Assembly: GCA_002407845.1 (NCBI GenBank)
Contig: DHPK01000006.1
Span: 37,597 to 60,403 of the forward strand
DNA length: 22,807 nt
Direction of reading: 5' to 3'
Origin: Leptolinea sp. UBA5366
Lineage (GTDB): Bacteria; Chloroflexota; Anaerolineae; Anaerolineales; Anaerolineaceae
Shown here: in pieces, positions 6,790-14,138 of the stretch
Layout: each line of letters begins with the position of its first letter
Numbering within the stretch: the stretch's first letter is position 1
The notes under the pieces: generated by a model
What the model was told of the DNA's origin: nothing
The model's input: the letters and a program-made list of their open reading frames with translations, nothing else
Databases searched by the model: none
Made by a program: the position numbers and the translations under genes

Positions 6790-7284
6790 TTACCAGGCAG
6801 CACGAATTTTTTCCCAGGATTCTTCCAGACTTTCAGGAATGACGCGGGTTTTTCCGATCGCTGTCATAAAATTCACGTCTGCGATCCACCTTGGCAGGAT
6901 ATGAAAATGGAGATGCTGGTCAATGCCTGCACCGGCAGCTGCCCCGAGATTGGCTCCGATGTTGATGCCCTGCGGATTGTAAACTTGCTGCAGAACGGCT
7001 TGCCCTTTCACCAGCAGATCCATGATCTCATGATGGGTTTCACTGTCAAGCTGGCTCAGATCGCTGACATGTTGGTAAGGAATAACCAGCAGATGCCCGT
7101 TGCTGTAAGGATAAAGATTCAGAATGACAAACGCCATTTTCCCGCGATGGATAATGTATCGGTCGATGTCGCGGGCTGCATTGGGAGCGCTGCAGAATAC
7201 ACATTCTTTGTCTTCTGGATTTTCTTCACTTTTACCGATTGCGTTAACATAAGAACTGCGCCAAGGCGCCCATAGTGTATCCAT
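6790..7284 (-). CDS. HIT-family nucleotide hydrolase/phosphorylase
   Basis: 164-residue histidine-triad protein, expected to cleave dinucleoside polyphosphates (Ap4A-like) or AMP-linked compounds. The triad is H124-L-H126-F-H128 in DQHLHFHILPRW. The N-terminus DTLWAPWRSSYV and the C28xxC31 pair (ECVFCSA), a probable zinc site, are typical of the bacterial Ap4A-phosphorylase-like branch. The ATG at 7284 was chosen because GGAG lies 7 nt upstream; an in-frame ATG four codons earlier has no ribosome site. A TATAAT box stands on the minus strand at 7349-7344. It appears monocistronic and is the last higher-GC gene before the AT-rich cassette. Confidence 0.9.
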   Translation of the reverse strand: MDTLWAPWRSSYVNAIGKSEENPEDKECVFCSAPNAARDIDRYIIHRGKMAFVILNLYPYSNGHLLVIPYQHVSDLSQLDSETHHEIMDLLVKGQAVLQQVYNPQGINIGANLGAAAGAGIDQHLHFHILPRWIADVNFMTAIGKTRVIPESLEESWEKIRAAW

Positions 7285-7343
7285 TTTTTGCTCCATAAAT
7301 CGAGAAGTCGGCTTCCCATATCCCGTTGTTGGAAAGTGCTCCT

Positions 7344-7349
7344 ATTATA
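7344..7349 (-). promoter_or_regulatory. Candidate -10 box of the HIT gene
   Basis: A perfect TATAAT on the minus strand (GCGATATAATAGG), about 60 nt before the chosen HIT start. No convincing -35 hexamer is seen. Confidence 0.4.
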
Positions 7350-7510
7350 TCGCTCATCCTGATTTAGGGGCTCTGATTTATAGTATTGTCTAGTAAAAAA
7401 GCCAGTCAATGAGAAAAAGTTACTATCCGAATATTTTTCTAAATGGTTATCAAAAATTATTTGATCAAAATAAATTGCTCGAATTTTAAAGAAACGAGAA
7501 AAAAGTAATA

Positions 7511-7538
7511 TGTCATTCAAATTTATGACATGTGTCAC
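7511..7538. promoter_or_regulatory. Overlapping palindromes, candidate operator of the GntR regulator
   Basis: Two inverted repeats share one half-site. ATGTCAT (7511-7517) pairs with ATGACAT (7526-7532), and TGACA (7527-7531) pairs with TGTCA (7534-7538) around two bases. They lie just before the predicted -35 box of the gntR-type gene. FCD-type GntR regulators bind short palindromes in their own promoters, so autoregulation is likely but inferred. Confidence 0.45.
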
Positions 7539-7540
7539 TT

Positions 7541-7570
7541 TGAATCCTCAAACTTGCATGCTAGTATACA
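7541..7570 (+). promoter_or_regulatory. Candidate promoter of the GntR regulator
   Basis: TTGAAT (7541-7546), an 18-nt spacer and TATACA (7565-7570) lie just ahead of the GTG start at 7596, directly after the palindromes at 7511-7538. Confidence 0.42.
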
Positions 7571-7595
7571 AGTATAAATTTCAACCAGGTGTATT

Positions 7596-8285
7596 GTGAA
7601 TTTTATTAAACAGGAAACATTCAGAATAACTAAGCAAGACTTTATTTACAGCAGCATTTATTACGATGTAATATTTGATGTTCTGCACGCAAATGAATTA
7701 GTAAGTGAAAACAATTTGGCAGAGAAATTTGGCTGCAGTAGAACACCAGTGAGAGAAGCTATTGGTAAGTTGATCCAAGACAATATATTGGTTTCTATTC
7801 CACAGCAAGGGACATACGTGACTCCAATAAAAATCGAAAATGCAGACGAAGCAATTTTCGTGCGATCATTGATTGAACCTACAATTTTGGTGAAGGCAAT
7901 TGACCATATTACTGACAAAGATTTACTTGAGTTAAAAAAAATAATTGATGATCATGAATCGTTTTATAAGAAGGAAGACTTTGTTTCATCTTTTGTGATG
8001 GATATAAAATTTCACGAGTATTTTTATAAGATTTGCAATTATCAAAAGACTTTTGATTCAATAGAAAGAATAAGTTCCGACTCTTACAGGATTCGATTTC
8101 TAAAATTAAAGAATAATTATCGATGGGATGGCACTTTAAATGAACATTTGCACTTGTTGAATTTAATTGTAGATAAAAACAGAGATGAATTGTATGAAAA
8201 TGTCCTGCAGCATATCTTGAATTGTTATGTCGATACAAAATCTCTTTTAGAAAAATATTCAGATTATTTTGTAACGAAACATTAG
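7596..8285 (+). CDS. GntR-family regulator, FadR/FCD subfamily
   Basis: 229-residue transcription regulator. An N-terminal winged helix-turn-helix (about 15-77) contains ENNLAEKFGCSRTPVREAIGKLIQDNILVSIPQQGTYV in sections typical of GntR proteins (AEKFGCSRTPVREAIGKL). The C-terminal helical FCD domain shows DIKFHEYFY and later NEHLHLLNLI and LQHILN, the usual Asp/His metal ligands, implying a carboxylate effector. The start is GTG at 7596 with AGGTG upstream. It is the first gene of the AT-rich cassette and points the same way as the transporter genes, so it most likely controls them and responds to the imported compound or its breakdown product. Base composition is markedly AT-richer than in the genes to its left. 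Confidence 0.88.
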   Translation: MNFIKQETFRITKQDFIYSSIYYDVIFDVLHANELVSENNLAEKFGCSRTPVREAIGKLIQDNILVSIPQQGTYVTPIKIENADEAIFVRSLIEPTILVKAIDHITDKDLLELKKIIDDHESFYKKEDFVSSFVMDIKFHEYFYKICNYQKTFDSIERISSDSYRIRFLKLKNNYRWDGTLNEHLHLLNLIVDKNRDELYENVLQHILNCYVDTKSLLEKYSDYFVTKH

Positions 8286-8340
8286 CATAGTTTAAAAAAA
8301 ATTAAATCATTGAGCAGGTGAAATAGTTCGAAATGGCTAG

Positions 8341-8373
8341 TTGCAGAGAATTGTATAGATCTAATTATCTATA
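8341..8373 (+). promoter_or_regulatory. Candidate promoter/operator of the transport operon
   Basis: TTGCAG (8341-8346) and TTATCT (8365-8370) at 18 nt could form a promoter. A perfect 7-bp inverted repeat, TATAGAT (8354-8360) and ATCTATA (8367-8373), overlaps the -10 region. It does not resemble the palindromes at 7511-7538, so it may be bound by another factor or be chance in AT-rich DNA. Confidence 0.35.
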
Positions 8374-8395
8374 TTAATTAAAAAATGGAGGAGAA

Positions 8396-9560
8396 ATGAA
8401 TAAGAACTCGTATTTGAAACTATTAATTGTTTGTTTGGCTGTTGTTTTATTTAGCGTTAGCCTAACGGGTACAAGTTACAGTTTTTCGGATGAACCGATC
8501 CAATTTGGTGTGACATGCACATTAACAGGCAACAATGCACTCAGCGGTGAATATATTCAGCGTGGTGCAATCCTTGCAATGGAGCACTTGAACGCGAATG
8601 GGTGGTGTTCTTGGTCGAGAAGTAAAGCTGGTGATCGAAGATGAGGGTGATAATCAACAAACCGCGATCAATGCTTCACAAAAAGTTCTATCGAACGAAA
8701 ATCTGTCAGGCTTTATTGGGGGGTTCACCTCTTCTTATGGCTTGGCAATGATTCCTTTTGTTAATAATGCTGAAGTTCCTTTTATGGCATTAGGGACAAG
8801 TGCTTCGATTGCTGCTGAAAAAAGTGAATGGACTTGGCAGACAAGATTGATCGATTCATACAGTTCAACTGCACTGGCTGATGCAGCTGCTGGACTACTC
8901 AAATTCGAAAAACCCGCAATTCTATATGTAAATGAATCCTTCGGGATCAGCAGTTATGAGAGCGTAGTCAAAGAGCTAAAAGAAAAATACAATGTAACTC
9001 CCAGTATTTCATTGGCCTATAATCGCGGAGAATCTCAGTTCTCAAATATGTTTACTCAAATTCTCGCCAGTGATGCAGACGGACTGATCGCCTTTGTTAC
9101 TCAGCCAATTGACGCTGCAACGATTATGTCCCAAACCAAAGCAATGAATTTCTCAATCCCGAAATTAGGATCGAGCGGTTTTGCAATGGCTGTTGCGCGA
9201 CAAGCAGTAAAAGGGGATGCTGATGGCTGGTACGTTGTGACAGACTATAGTTCAGATGGAACTCACGCAGCTTGTATTGATTTCGAAAAAGCTTATCAAG
9301 AAAGATGGGGTACTGCAGGGGATCTAGGCGCAGTCACAGCATATGACAGTATTATGCTTTTAGCGAAAGCAGCTGAGCAAGCAGGAAGTTCAGAGCCAGC
9401 AAAAATTAATGCTGAATTAGCAAAGATTGAAGATTACAAAGGCGCTCTGTCCGACATGACAACTGATATGAATTGTCAGTGCTTTGCTCAGTGGGAGGTC
9501 CTCGTTATGAATGAAAACGAAGGCCAAACTTGTTCTGTAATTGATTACATAATGAAGTAA
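8396..9560 (+). pseudogene. Branched-chain amino acid-type ABC substrate-binding protein, interrupted by a +1 frameshift
   Basis: Type I periplasmic binding protein (LivJ/urea/amide-binding family) that would deliver ligand to the LivHMGF transporter. The first part (8396-8644) has a Sec signal peptide (about residues 1-30, no lipobox Cys) and FGVTCTLTGNNALSGEYIQRGAILAMEHLNAN. The rest of the protein continues in the next frame from about 8598: GGVLGREVKLVIEDEGDNQQTA, then FIGGFTSSYGLAMIPF and the usual C-terminal lobe. One extra G in GGG at 8600-8602 explains it: removing it restores NANGGVLGRE, a family-conserved stretch. AATGGAGGAG precedes the ATG. The coding quality of both parts is intact, so this is either a very recent mutation or a sequencing error; a corrected protein would have about 387 residues. 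Confidence 0.85.
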
Positions 9561-9599
9561 TTGGAAAATTAATAAAGATTCCTTTCCTGAAGGTGAAAA

Positions 9600-10412
9600 A
9601 TGACAGTCTCCTTAAATGCAATAGCTTTAAATGAAATGGCGATACCTGCCCAAGACGTGTTTGTCAACACGAATGCAAATAGCCCAATTGTTAAAGCATT
9701 AAAAGGCGTAGAAGATATTAAGTGGTCAGATGGATCAATCGGGAAAGGAATCCGACATTGTGGTTGTGTCTTTCTAATCATTGATGGAAATAAAAGAATT
9801 CTTATTGATACTGGAAGTGGTCCATTCGAGAAAATTAAAAGGACCAGGGATAGCTACAATCACAAATATTATTTTAGAGAACTCGCAACAATTGAAGAAA
9901 AATTAGCTGGATTTTCTCTTACAACTAAAGATATCGATATCGTAATAAACACTCATTTGCATTGGGATCATATTGGGGGAAATGAATTGTTCTCAAATGC
10001 GACATTTTTTATGCCAAGTAAAGAAATCACATACGCCCTTAATCCCCCCAAATGGGCGCCTCACTATTTCATTGAAATGAAAAATTGTGTATTAAATGTC
10101 TTAGATCGCACAATTTTTGTCGAATCAAGGAAAAAAATTACTGAAAATGTCTCTGTTTTTTGTTTAGGCGGGCACTCTCCAGGATGCATGTGTGTGATTG
10201 TTAAAACTGACATCGGTAGAATAGCACTTGCTGGAGATATTGTATGTAAGTATGTTAATTGGGAAAATAGATGGATAGGTCCCAATGGAAATATTTGGAA
10301 TTTTACCGAAGCAATCAATGCATTCGATGTGTTGTCACTTGAAAGCGATATCGTTATTCCGTGCCATGATTGGGAATTGTTTTCAAGATATGCTGACGGA
10401 AAGATTTGTTGA
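9600..10412 (+). CDS. Metallo-beta-lactamase-fold hydrolase (N-acyl homoserine lactonase-like)
   Basis: 270-residue cytoplasmic metallohydrolase (no signal peptide). Metal ligands are all present: H119xH121xD123H124 in THLHWDHIGG, H192 in GGHSPG, D213 in LAGDIV and H256 in PCHDWEL, giving a dinuclear zinc-type site. The N-terminal GIRHCGCVFLIIDGNKRILIDTG is typical of the branch annotated as lactonases, which open acyl homoserine or other lactones. Placed between the binding protein and the permease of an import system, it more likely hydrolyses the imported compound (lactone, ester or cyclic amide) than performs signal quenching. AAGGTGA precedes the ATG; 39 nt separate it from the binding-protein gene and 27 nt from livH. 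Actual substrate unknown. Confidence 0.87.
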   Translation: MTVSLNAIALNEMAIPAQDVFVNTNANSPIVKALKGVEDIKWSDGSIGKGIRHCGCVFLIIDGNKRILIDTGSGPFEKIKRTRDSYNHKYYFRELATIEEKLAGFSLTTKDIDIVINTHLHWDHIGGNELFSNATFFMPSKEITYALNPPKWAPHYFIEMKNCVLNVLDRTIFVESRKKITENVSVFCLGGHSPGCMCVIVKTDIGRIALAGDIVCKYVNWENRWIGPNGNIWNFTEAINAFDVLSLESDIVIPCHDWELFSRYADGKIC

Positions 10413-10439
10413 TCTCAGGGTAAACATTAAGGGCATTAA

Positions 10440-11303
10440 ATGACGACATTTATTCACTTTACGATCGTAGGTCTGGCAATGGGAATGATTTATGCAATCA
10501 TGTCCCTTGGCTTTGTTTTATTAGTCAGGTCCATTGGAATTCTAAATTTTGCACAAGGCGATCTTTTCATGTTGGGAGCATATATATCTTATTCGCTGAT
10601 AATGCAACTTAACCTCTCGCCTATTGCGTATATTATCTCGGCAATTATCGCTTTTGCAATTATTGGGGTTGTTTTTATGTATGTTATTTGGTGGCCAGTG
10701 AAAAAATCATACTGGCCGCAAGCCCCGATCGTTTGTACAATTGGCGCGTCCTATATTATTAGTGAAGCTTGCAGATTGATTTGGGGAAATGCCCCATTAA
10801 TCATTCCAAGTACGATAAAAGGTTCAATAAATATTGGAGCATTGACAATAAGCAATCAATATATTGCCATTTTAATATACGGAGTCTTAGTTATTTCTGC
10901 CATTTATTTACTTTATGAAAAAGCTTATTTAGGGCTAATTCTTCAGTCTGCAACGCAAGATTACATGGCTGCAACAATATTGGGCGTGCCTGTAAATCTG
11001 ACAATTGCTATAACTTACGTCTTAATTACTCTAATGCTTGGGTTTTCAGGATATCTTGTTGCTCCGTTGTTTTTTGTCAGCCAAAACTTAGCAGGTTTTC
11101 AAGTGAAGAGTTTTGCTGGGGCGATTATTGGAGGTTTCGGCAGCCTTAAAGGTGCAATTCTTGGCAGCATTATGGTCGGTTTAATCGAATCATACAGCGC
11201 ATATTTCACATCAGTATATAAAGATGCTTTTATCTTTGGAACTTTATTGATTGTGTTAGCAGTTCGCCCGAACGGGCTTTTTTCGGAGAAAAATGGCAAG
11301 TAA
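10440..11303 (+). CDS. livH: Branched-chain amino acid-type ABC transporter permease LivH
   Basis: 287-residue inner-membrane permease of the HAAT family with about eight hydrophobic segments. The family-typical N-terminus is seen in GLAMGMIYAIMSLGFVLLVRSIGILNFAQGDLFMLGAY, in particular NFAQG and GAY, and the coupling region in GVPVNLTIAITYV and IIGGFGSLKGAILGS (the GGxGS signature toward the C-terminus). It pairs with LivM to form the channel. AAGGG precedes the ATG. The last 11 nt overlap livM. The imported substrate may be a branched-chain amino acid, amide, urea or a short carboxylate; the family name does not fix it. Confidence 0.88.
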   Translation: MTTFIHFTIVGLAMGMIYAIMSLGFVLLVRSIGILNFAQGDLFMLGAYISYSLIMQLNLSPIAYIISAIIAFAIIGVVFMYVIWWPVKKSYWPQAPIVCTIGASYIISEACRLIWGNAPLIIPSTIKGSINIGALTISNQYIAILIYGVLVISAIYLLYEKAYLGLILQSATQDYMAATILGVPVNLTIAITYVLITLMLGFSGYLVAPLFFVSQNLAGFQVKSFAGAIIGGFGSLKGAILGSIMVGLIESYSAYFTSVYKDAFIFGTLLIVLAVRPNGLFSEKNGK

Positions 11304-12300
11304 TAAAAACCGTGAAATATTGATCAAAACTGGATGGACAGCACTAAAAGTTGCTTTAGTTGCAGTTGTAGTTATAGTTTTTACCTCAAAAGCAAATAAC
11401 TACTATTTTACAATCGTTAATTCAGCTTTGATATATGTGATAGCTGCATTGAGCCTATCACTGTTGCTTGGCATGGGAGGAATGATGTCCTTTGCGACAG
11501 TCACCTTTATGGGTATTGGTGCTTATGCAACGGCAAATCTCTCAAAAGTACTTCATGTGCCTACATCGTTGTCGATTCTATTAGCAGTATTAATTAGTGC
11601 TTTGATTGCTTTCCTTATCGCAATACTTTTGACTAGATTAAAAGGCTCTTATTTTGCTTTTGCATCAATCGGTCTGGCTCAAATCTCTTATGCAATATTT
11701 TTGAACTTCAAACCTTTAACAGGAGGGCCTAATGGTTTCTCAAATGTTCCGAAATTGATTATTGCCGGAATTGAATTTGATAACTTGAAAAAATGGTTCT
11801 ACCTGCTGTTAATTATAGTGTTCCTTGCGGCTTTAAGCCTGGAACGGATTCGCAGAACTACTTTAGGGAGATCGCTGGCAGCAATCCGTGACAATGAAAT
11901 TGCTGCACAGTCGTTAGGTATTGATATCTATTCAACAAAAATTATTACCTTCGTCATTGCCAGTGTGTATGGAAGTATTGCCGGAGCTTTGATCGCTCAT
12001 ATGAATACTTATCTGAGTGCCTATTTATTCACTTTTGATATATCAGTAAGTTTTCTCATTATGGTTATGCTTGGAGGTGTGAATAGCACAACAGGGGCGA
12101 TTTTAGGTGCACTGCTTGTCACTCTTATACCGGAATGGTTCCGCGTTTTGCAGAGTTATATGAAATTGATATATGGTATTTCCATTGTAGCTCTGATGAT
12201 TTTCATGCCCTCTGGTTTAACTGGAATCATCGATAGTATTAAGTACAAAGTTGATATGGAAAAGAAGAAGAAAAGGAATAAAGATTACTCAAATGGATGA
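11293..12300 (+). CDS. livM: Branched-chain amino acid-type ABC transporter permease LivM
   Basis: 335-residue membrane permease, partner of LivH. Typical LivM features are LSLLLGMGGMMSFATVTFMGIGAYATA, LTRLKGSYFAFASIGLAQ, LTGGPNGFSNVP, the coupling helix stretch LGRSLAAIRDNEIAAQSLGID, and VMLGGVNSTTGAILGALLVTLIPEW toward the C-terminus. It ends in a very basic tail (MEKKKKRNKDYSNG). The ATG at 11293 has GGAGAA upstream and overlaps livH by 11 nt; the stop overlaps livG by 8 nt, so translation along the operon is coupled. Confidence 0.88.
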   Translation: MASNKNREILIKTGWTALKVALVAVVVIVFTSKANNYYFTIVNSALIYVIAALSLSLLLGMGGMMSFATVTFMGIGAYATANLSKVLHVPTSLSILLAVLISALIAFLIAILLTRLKGSYFAFASIGLAQISYAIFLNFKPLTGGPNGFSNVPKLIIAGIEFDNLKKWFYLLLIIVFLAALSLERIRRTTLGRSLAAIRDNEIAAQSLGIDIYSTKIITFVIASVYGSIAGALIAHMNTYLSAYLFTFDISVSFLIMVMLGGVNSTTGAILGALLVTLIPEWFRVLQSYMKLIYGISIVALMIFMPSGLTGIIDSIKYKVDMEKKKKRNKDYSNG

Positions 12301-13060
12301 AGTAATTCTTAGCATACAAAATGTGAATAAATCATTTGGGGGGATTAAACCCACTGATAATGTTTCTTTCAATGTAAAAAGAGGAGAAATTGTTGGGTTG
12401 ATCGGTCCAAATGGAGCTGGAAAATCAACTTTATTGAATTTGATCAGTGGAATTATTAGTCCTGACTCAGGCTCAATATTTCTGAATAATGTTGATATTT
12501 CCCGAATGCCAGCTTATCGCCGTAGTCGGATGGGAATCGGGAGAACTTTCCAGGATCCCCAATTTTTATTAAGATCTAAACCGATTGAAAACATGCTATT
12601 AGGCGCTGACTTGGCAAATAAAAACCGCTATATGCAATCATATCTTGGGCTTTCAGAAGATAAATTTACAATGAAGTTTGCTGAGCTTTTAGAAATCAGC
12701 GGATTAAACGTAGATATGAGTTTAAGAATCAATGATCTTCCTTATGGCCAACGGAAAATATTGGAAATAGTTCGAGCACTTCTAGGAAATCCGCAGATTC
12801 TTCTCATGGATGAACCTGCTGCAGGTATCAATATCGTTGAAACCGAAATGATTGTGAAATTGATTAATTATGCAATTTCTGAACAAAAAATTGGGGTTCT
12901 GTTGGTTGAACATCATATGGATCTCGTGATGAGCATATGCAATTGGATCGAAGTGTTAAGCTCTGGAACGATCATCGCAAATGGAGTGCCAGAAGATGTT
13001 TCTAAAAATCCTTCTGTGATTGAGGCTTATTTGGGGAGAAAAAGCGATGTTATTAGTTAA
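12293..13060 (+). CDS. livG: ABC transporter ATPase LivG
   Basis: 255-residue cytoplasmic ATPase of the Liv/HAAT importer. Walker A GPNGAGKST is at about 38-46, and the LivG-type RTFQDPQFLL, a divergent signature LPYGQRKILEIVRAL (YGQRK where LSGGQ stands elsewhere, usual for LivG), Walker B ILLMDEPAAG and H-loop LLVEHHMDLVM follow in order. The ATG at 12293 was chosen because it gives the family N-terminus (DEVILSIQNVNKSFGG) directly; the frame is open 14 codons further upstream inside livM, without family similarity. It overlaps livF by 14 nt. Confidence 0.9.
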   Translation: MDEVILSIQNVNKSFGGIKPTDNVSFNVKRGEIVGLIGPNGAGKSTLLNLISGIISPDSGSIFLNNVDISRMPAYRRSRMGIGRTFQDPQFLLRSKPIENMLLGADLANKNRYMQSYLGLSEDKFTMKFAELLEISGLNVDMSLRINDLPYGQRKILEIVRALLGNPQILLMDEPAAGINIVETEMIVKLINYAISEQKIGVLLVEHHMDLVMSICNWIEVLSSGTIIANGVPEDVSKNPSVIEAYLGRKSDVIS

Positions 13061-13763
13061 AGATCTAAGATCATTTTATGGACAAATTGAAGCCCTTCAT
13101 GGTGTTAATATAAAAATTGAAGACTCGGAAATATGTTGTATTATCGGTAGTAATGGGGCTGGGAAGACTACATTGTTGAGAACATTGTCCGGAATTATCA
13201 ATAAAACTGGCTCTATTGAATTTGATGGCATTGATATTTCATCATATTCTGCAAAAAAAATTGCATCGCTCGGCATAGGCCATGTTTTAGAAAACAGACA
13301 TGTGTTTCCGAAATTGACTGTTGAAGAAAATTTGATTGTCGGAACGATTTCGTGGCATGGTATGTTTGGAAAAAAACCATATTCTGATGAGATGGATATG
13401 GTGTATAAAATATTCCCCCGTTTGGAAGAACGAAAGAAGCAATTATCTTGGACCTTGTCTGGCGGTGAGCAGCAGATGTTGGCAATTGGACGAGCATTGA
13501 TGGCAAAACCAAAATTATTAATGTTGGATGAACCGTCTATGGGCCTTGCACCTGTAATAGTCCAGGAAATGTTCAAATCTATTCTTAGAATCCAAAAAGA
13601 AACTAATATTTCGATTTTGTTGGTCGAGCAAAATGCAAACCTTGCTTTGAGTGTCTCTAATTATTCGTATGTTTTAGAAAGAGGTAATGTCGTAATAGAA
13701 GGCGCATCAGAAATTGTAAAAAATGATGAAAGAGTTATCAGTGCATATATGGGCGCTAAATAA
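13047..13763 (+). CDS. livF: ABC transporter ATPase LivF
   Basis: 238-residue second ATPase of the importer. Walker A GSNGAGKTT is at about 34-42, signature TLSGGEQQMLAIGRALMAKP, Walker B LLMLDEPSMGLAP and H-loop ILLVEQN. The Q-loop region reads GHVLENRHVFPKLTVEENL, where LivF proteins usually have YVPEGRHIFP; the Glu and Arg are kept. The ATG at 13047 starts the conserved MLLVKDLRSFYGQIEALHGV; GGGGAGA lies about 10 nt before it. It is the last gene of the cassette. No clear intrinsic terminator follows within about 140 nt. Confidence 0.9.
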   Translation: MLLVKDLRSFYGQIEALHGVNIKIEDSEICCIIGSNGAGKTTLLRTLSGIINKTGSIEFDGIDISSYSAKKIASLGIGHVLENRHVFPKLTVEENLIVGTISWHGMFGKKPYSDEMDMVYKIFPRLEERKKQLSWTLSGGEQQMLAIGRALMAKPKLLMLDEPSMGLAPVIVQEMFKSILRIQKETNISILLVEQNANLALSVSNYSYVLERGNVVIEGASEIVKNDERVISAYMGAK

Positions 13764-13956
13764 AAAATCTTCTAATTGACCTTTCCAAAGGGAAGAACAG
13801 ATCCGAATTAGGCTTCAAATAAATCTTATTTAGATTCTATAAAAAAGTACAAATTGTCATCACTCCTGAATTGCAGAAATTTTGGACGTTACTGAACAAT
13901 TTATTTCACATTACTTTTTAAAAAAGTAATCAAAATATTGGGTTGTAAATCCTAAG
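13764..13956. other. AT-rich intergenic stretch after livF
   Basis: Between livF and the pyrR promoter no gene is visible. It contains a short palindrome CCTTTCCAAAGG near 13791, without a U-run, and the 21-bp AT palindrome at 13910-13930. It marks the right edge of the AT-rich cassette. Confidence 0.6.
13910..13930. repeat. 21-bp AT-rich perfect palindrome
   Basis: ATTACTTTTT (13910-13919), one central A, then AAAAAGTAAT (13921-13930). It could be a weak bidirectional terminator or a protein-binding site at the cassette edge. A copy of one arm (AAAAAAGTAAT) occurs at 7500-7510, near the other edge, but AT-rich DNA makes chance likely. Confidence 0.5.
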
Positions 13957-13985
13957 TTCCTAATCCAGAAAATCCATGATATACT
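13957..13985 (+). promoter_or_regulatory. Candidate pyrR promoter
   Basis: TATACT (13980-13985) is a good -10 box; the hexamer 17 nt upstream, TTCCTA, is a poor -35. Transcription would begin near 13992, a few bases before the PyrR-type hairpin, which is the right geometry for an attenuator leader. Confidence 0.4.
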
Positions 13986-13999
13986 CTTGCGAAACAAAT

Positions 14000-14030
14000 C
14001 TTTAAGAGCGATACAGAGATGTCGCCAAGG
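14000..14030 (+). promoter_or_regulatory. PyrR-binding hairpin (anti-antiterminator) of the pyrR-uraA leader
   Basis: GCGATA (14008-14013) pairs with TGTCGC (14020-14025) around the hexaloop CAGAGA (14014-14019). Below it a purine-rich internal bulge (TAAGA) and a short CTT/AAG lower stem are visible. PyrR is known to bind leader hairpins of consensus ARUCCNGNGAGGYU with a CAGAGA-type loop. Here the loop and flanking bases fit, with the closing C-G replaced by A-U, which keeps the pair. With UMP bound, PyrR would stabilise this hairpin and let the downstream terminator form. Confidence 0.65.
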
Positions 14031-14053
14031 TTGAGCATATGACTGTAGTTCGG

Positions 14054-14109
14054 AAAACAAATCCTAATATCTTGCCGGGGCTGAAGCGCCTTGACAGGAT
14101 TGTTTTTTT
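14054..14109 (+). terminator. Intrinsic terminator in the pyrR leader (attenuator)
   Basis: AATCCT (14060-14065) pairs with AGGATT (14096-14101), extended by AAAAC/GTTTT past one bulged A. An inner GC-rich GGGGC-TGAA-GCGCC hairpin has one mismatch, and a run of seven T (14103-14109) follows. It sits 30 nt before the pyrR start. CAAGG at 14026-14030, part of the PyrR hairpin base, is complementary to CCTTG at 14089-14093 inside the terminator, so it could be the antiterminator arm. Confidence 0.65.
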
Positions 14110-14138
14110 AACTGATCGCTCCCCCAAGGAAATTACAA

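Noticed and set aside
8598..9560. A separate gene starting at the ATG at 8598
   Set aside because: No ribosome site, and it begins mid-domain; the upstream frame supplies the missing signal peptide and N-terminal strand, so this is the second half of a frameshifted gene.
7500..13930. Shared AAAAAAGTAAT at both edges of the AT-rich cassette as attachment-site direct repeats
   Set aside because: Only about 11 bp, low-complexity, in AT-rich DNA; no integrase, transposase or tRNA gene at either edge.
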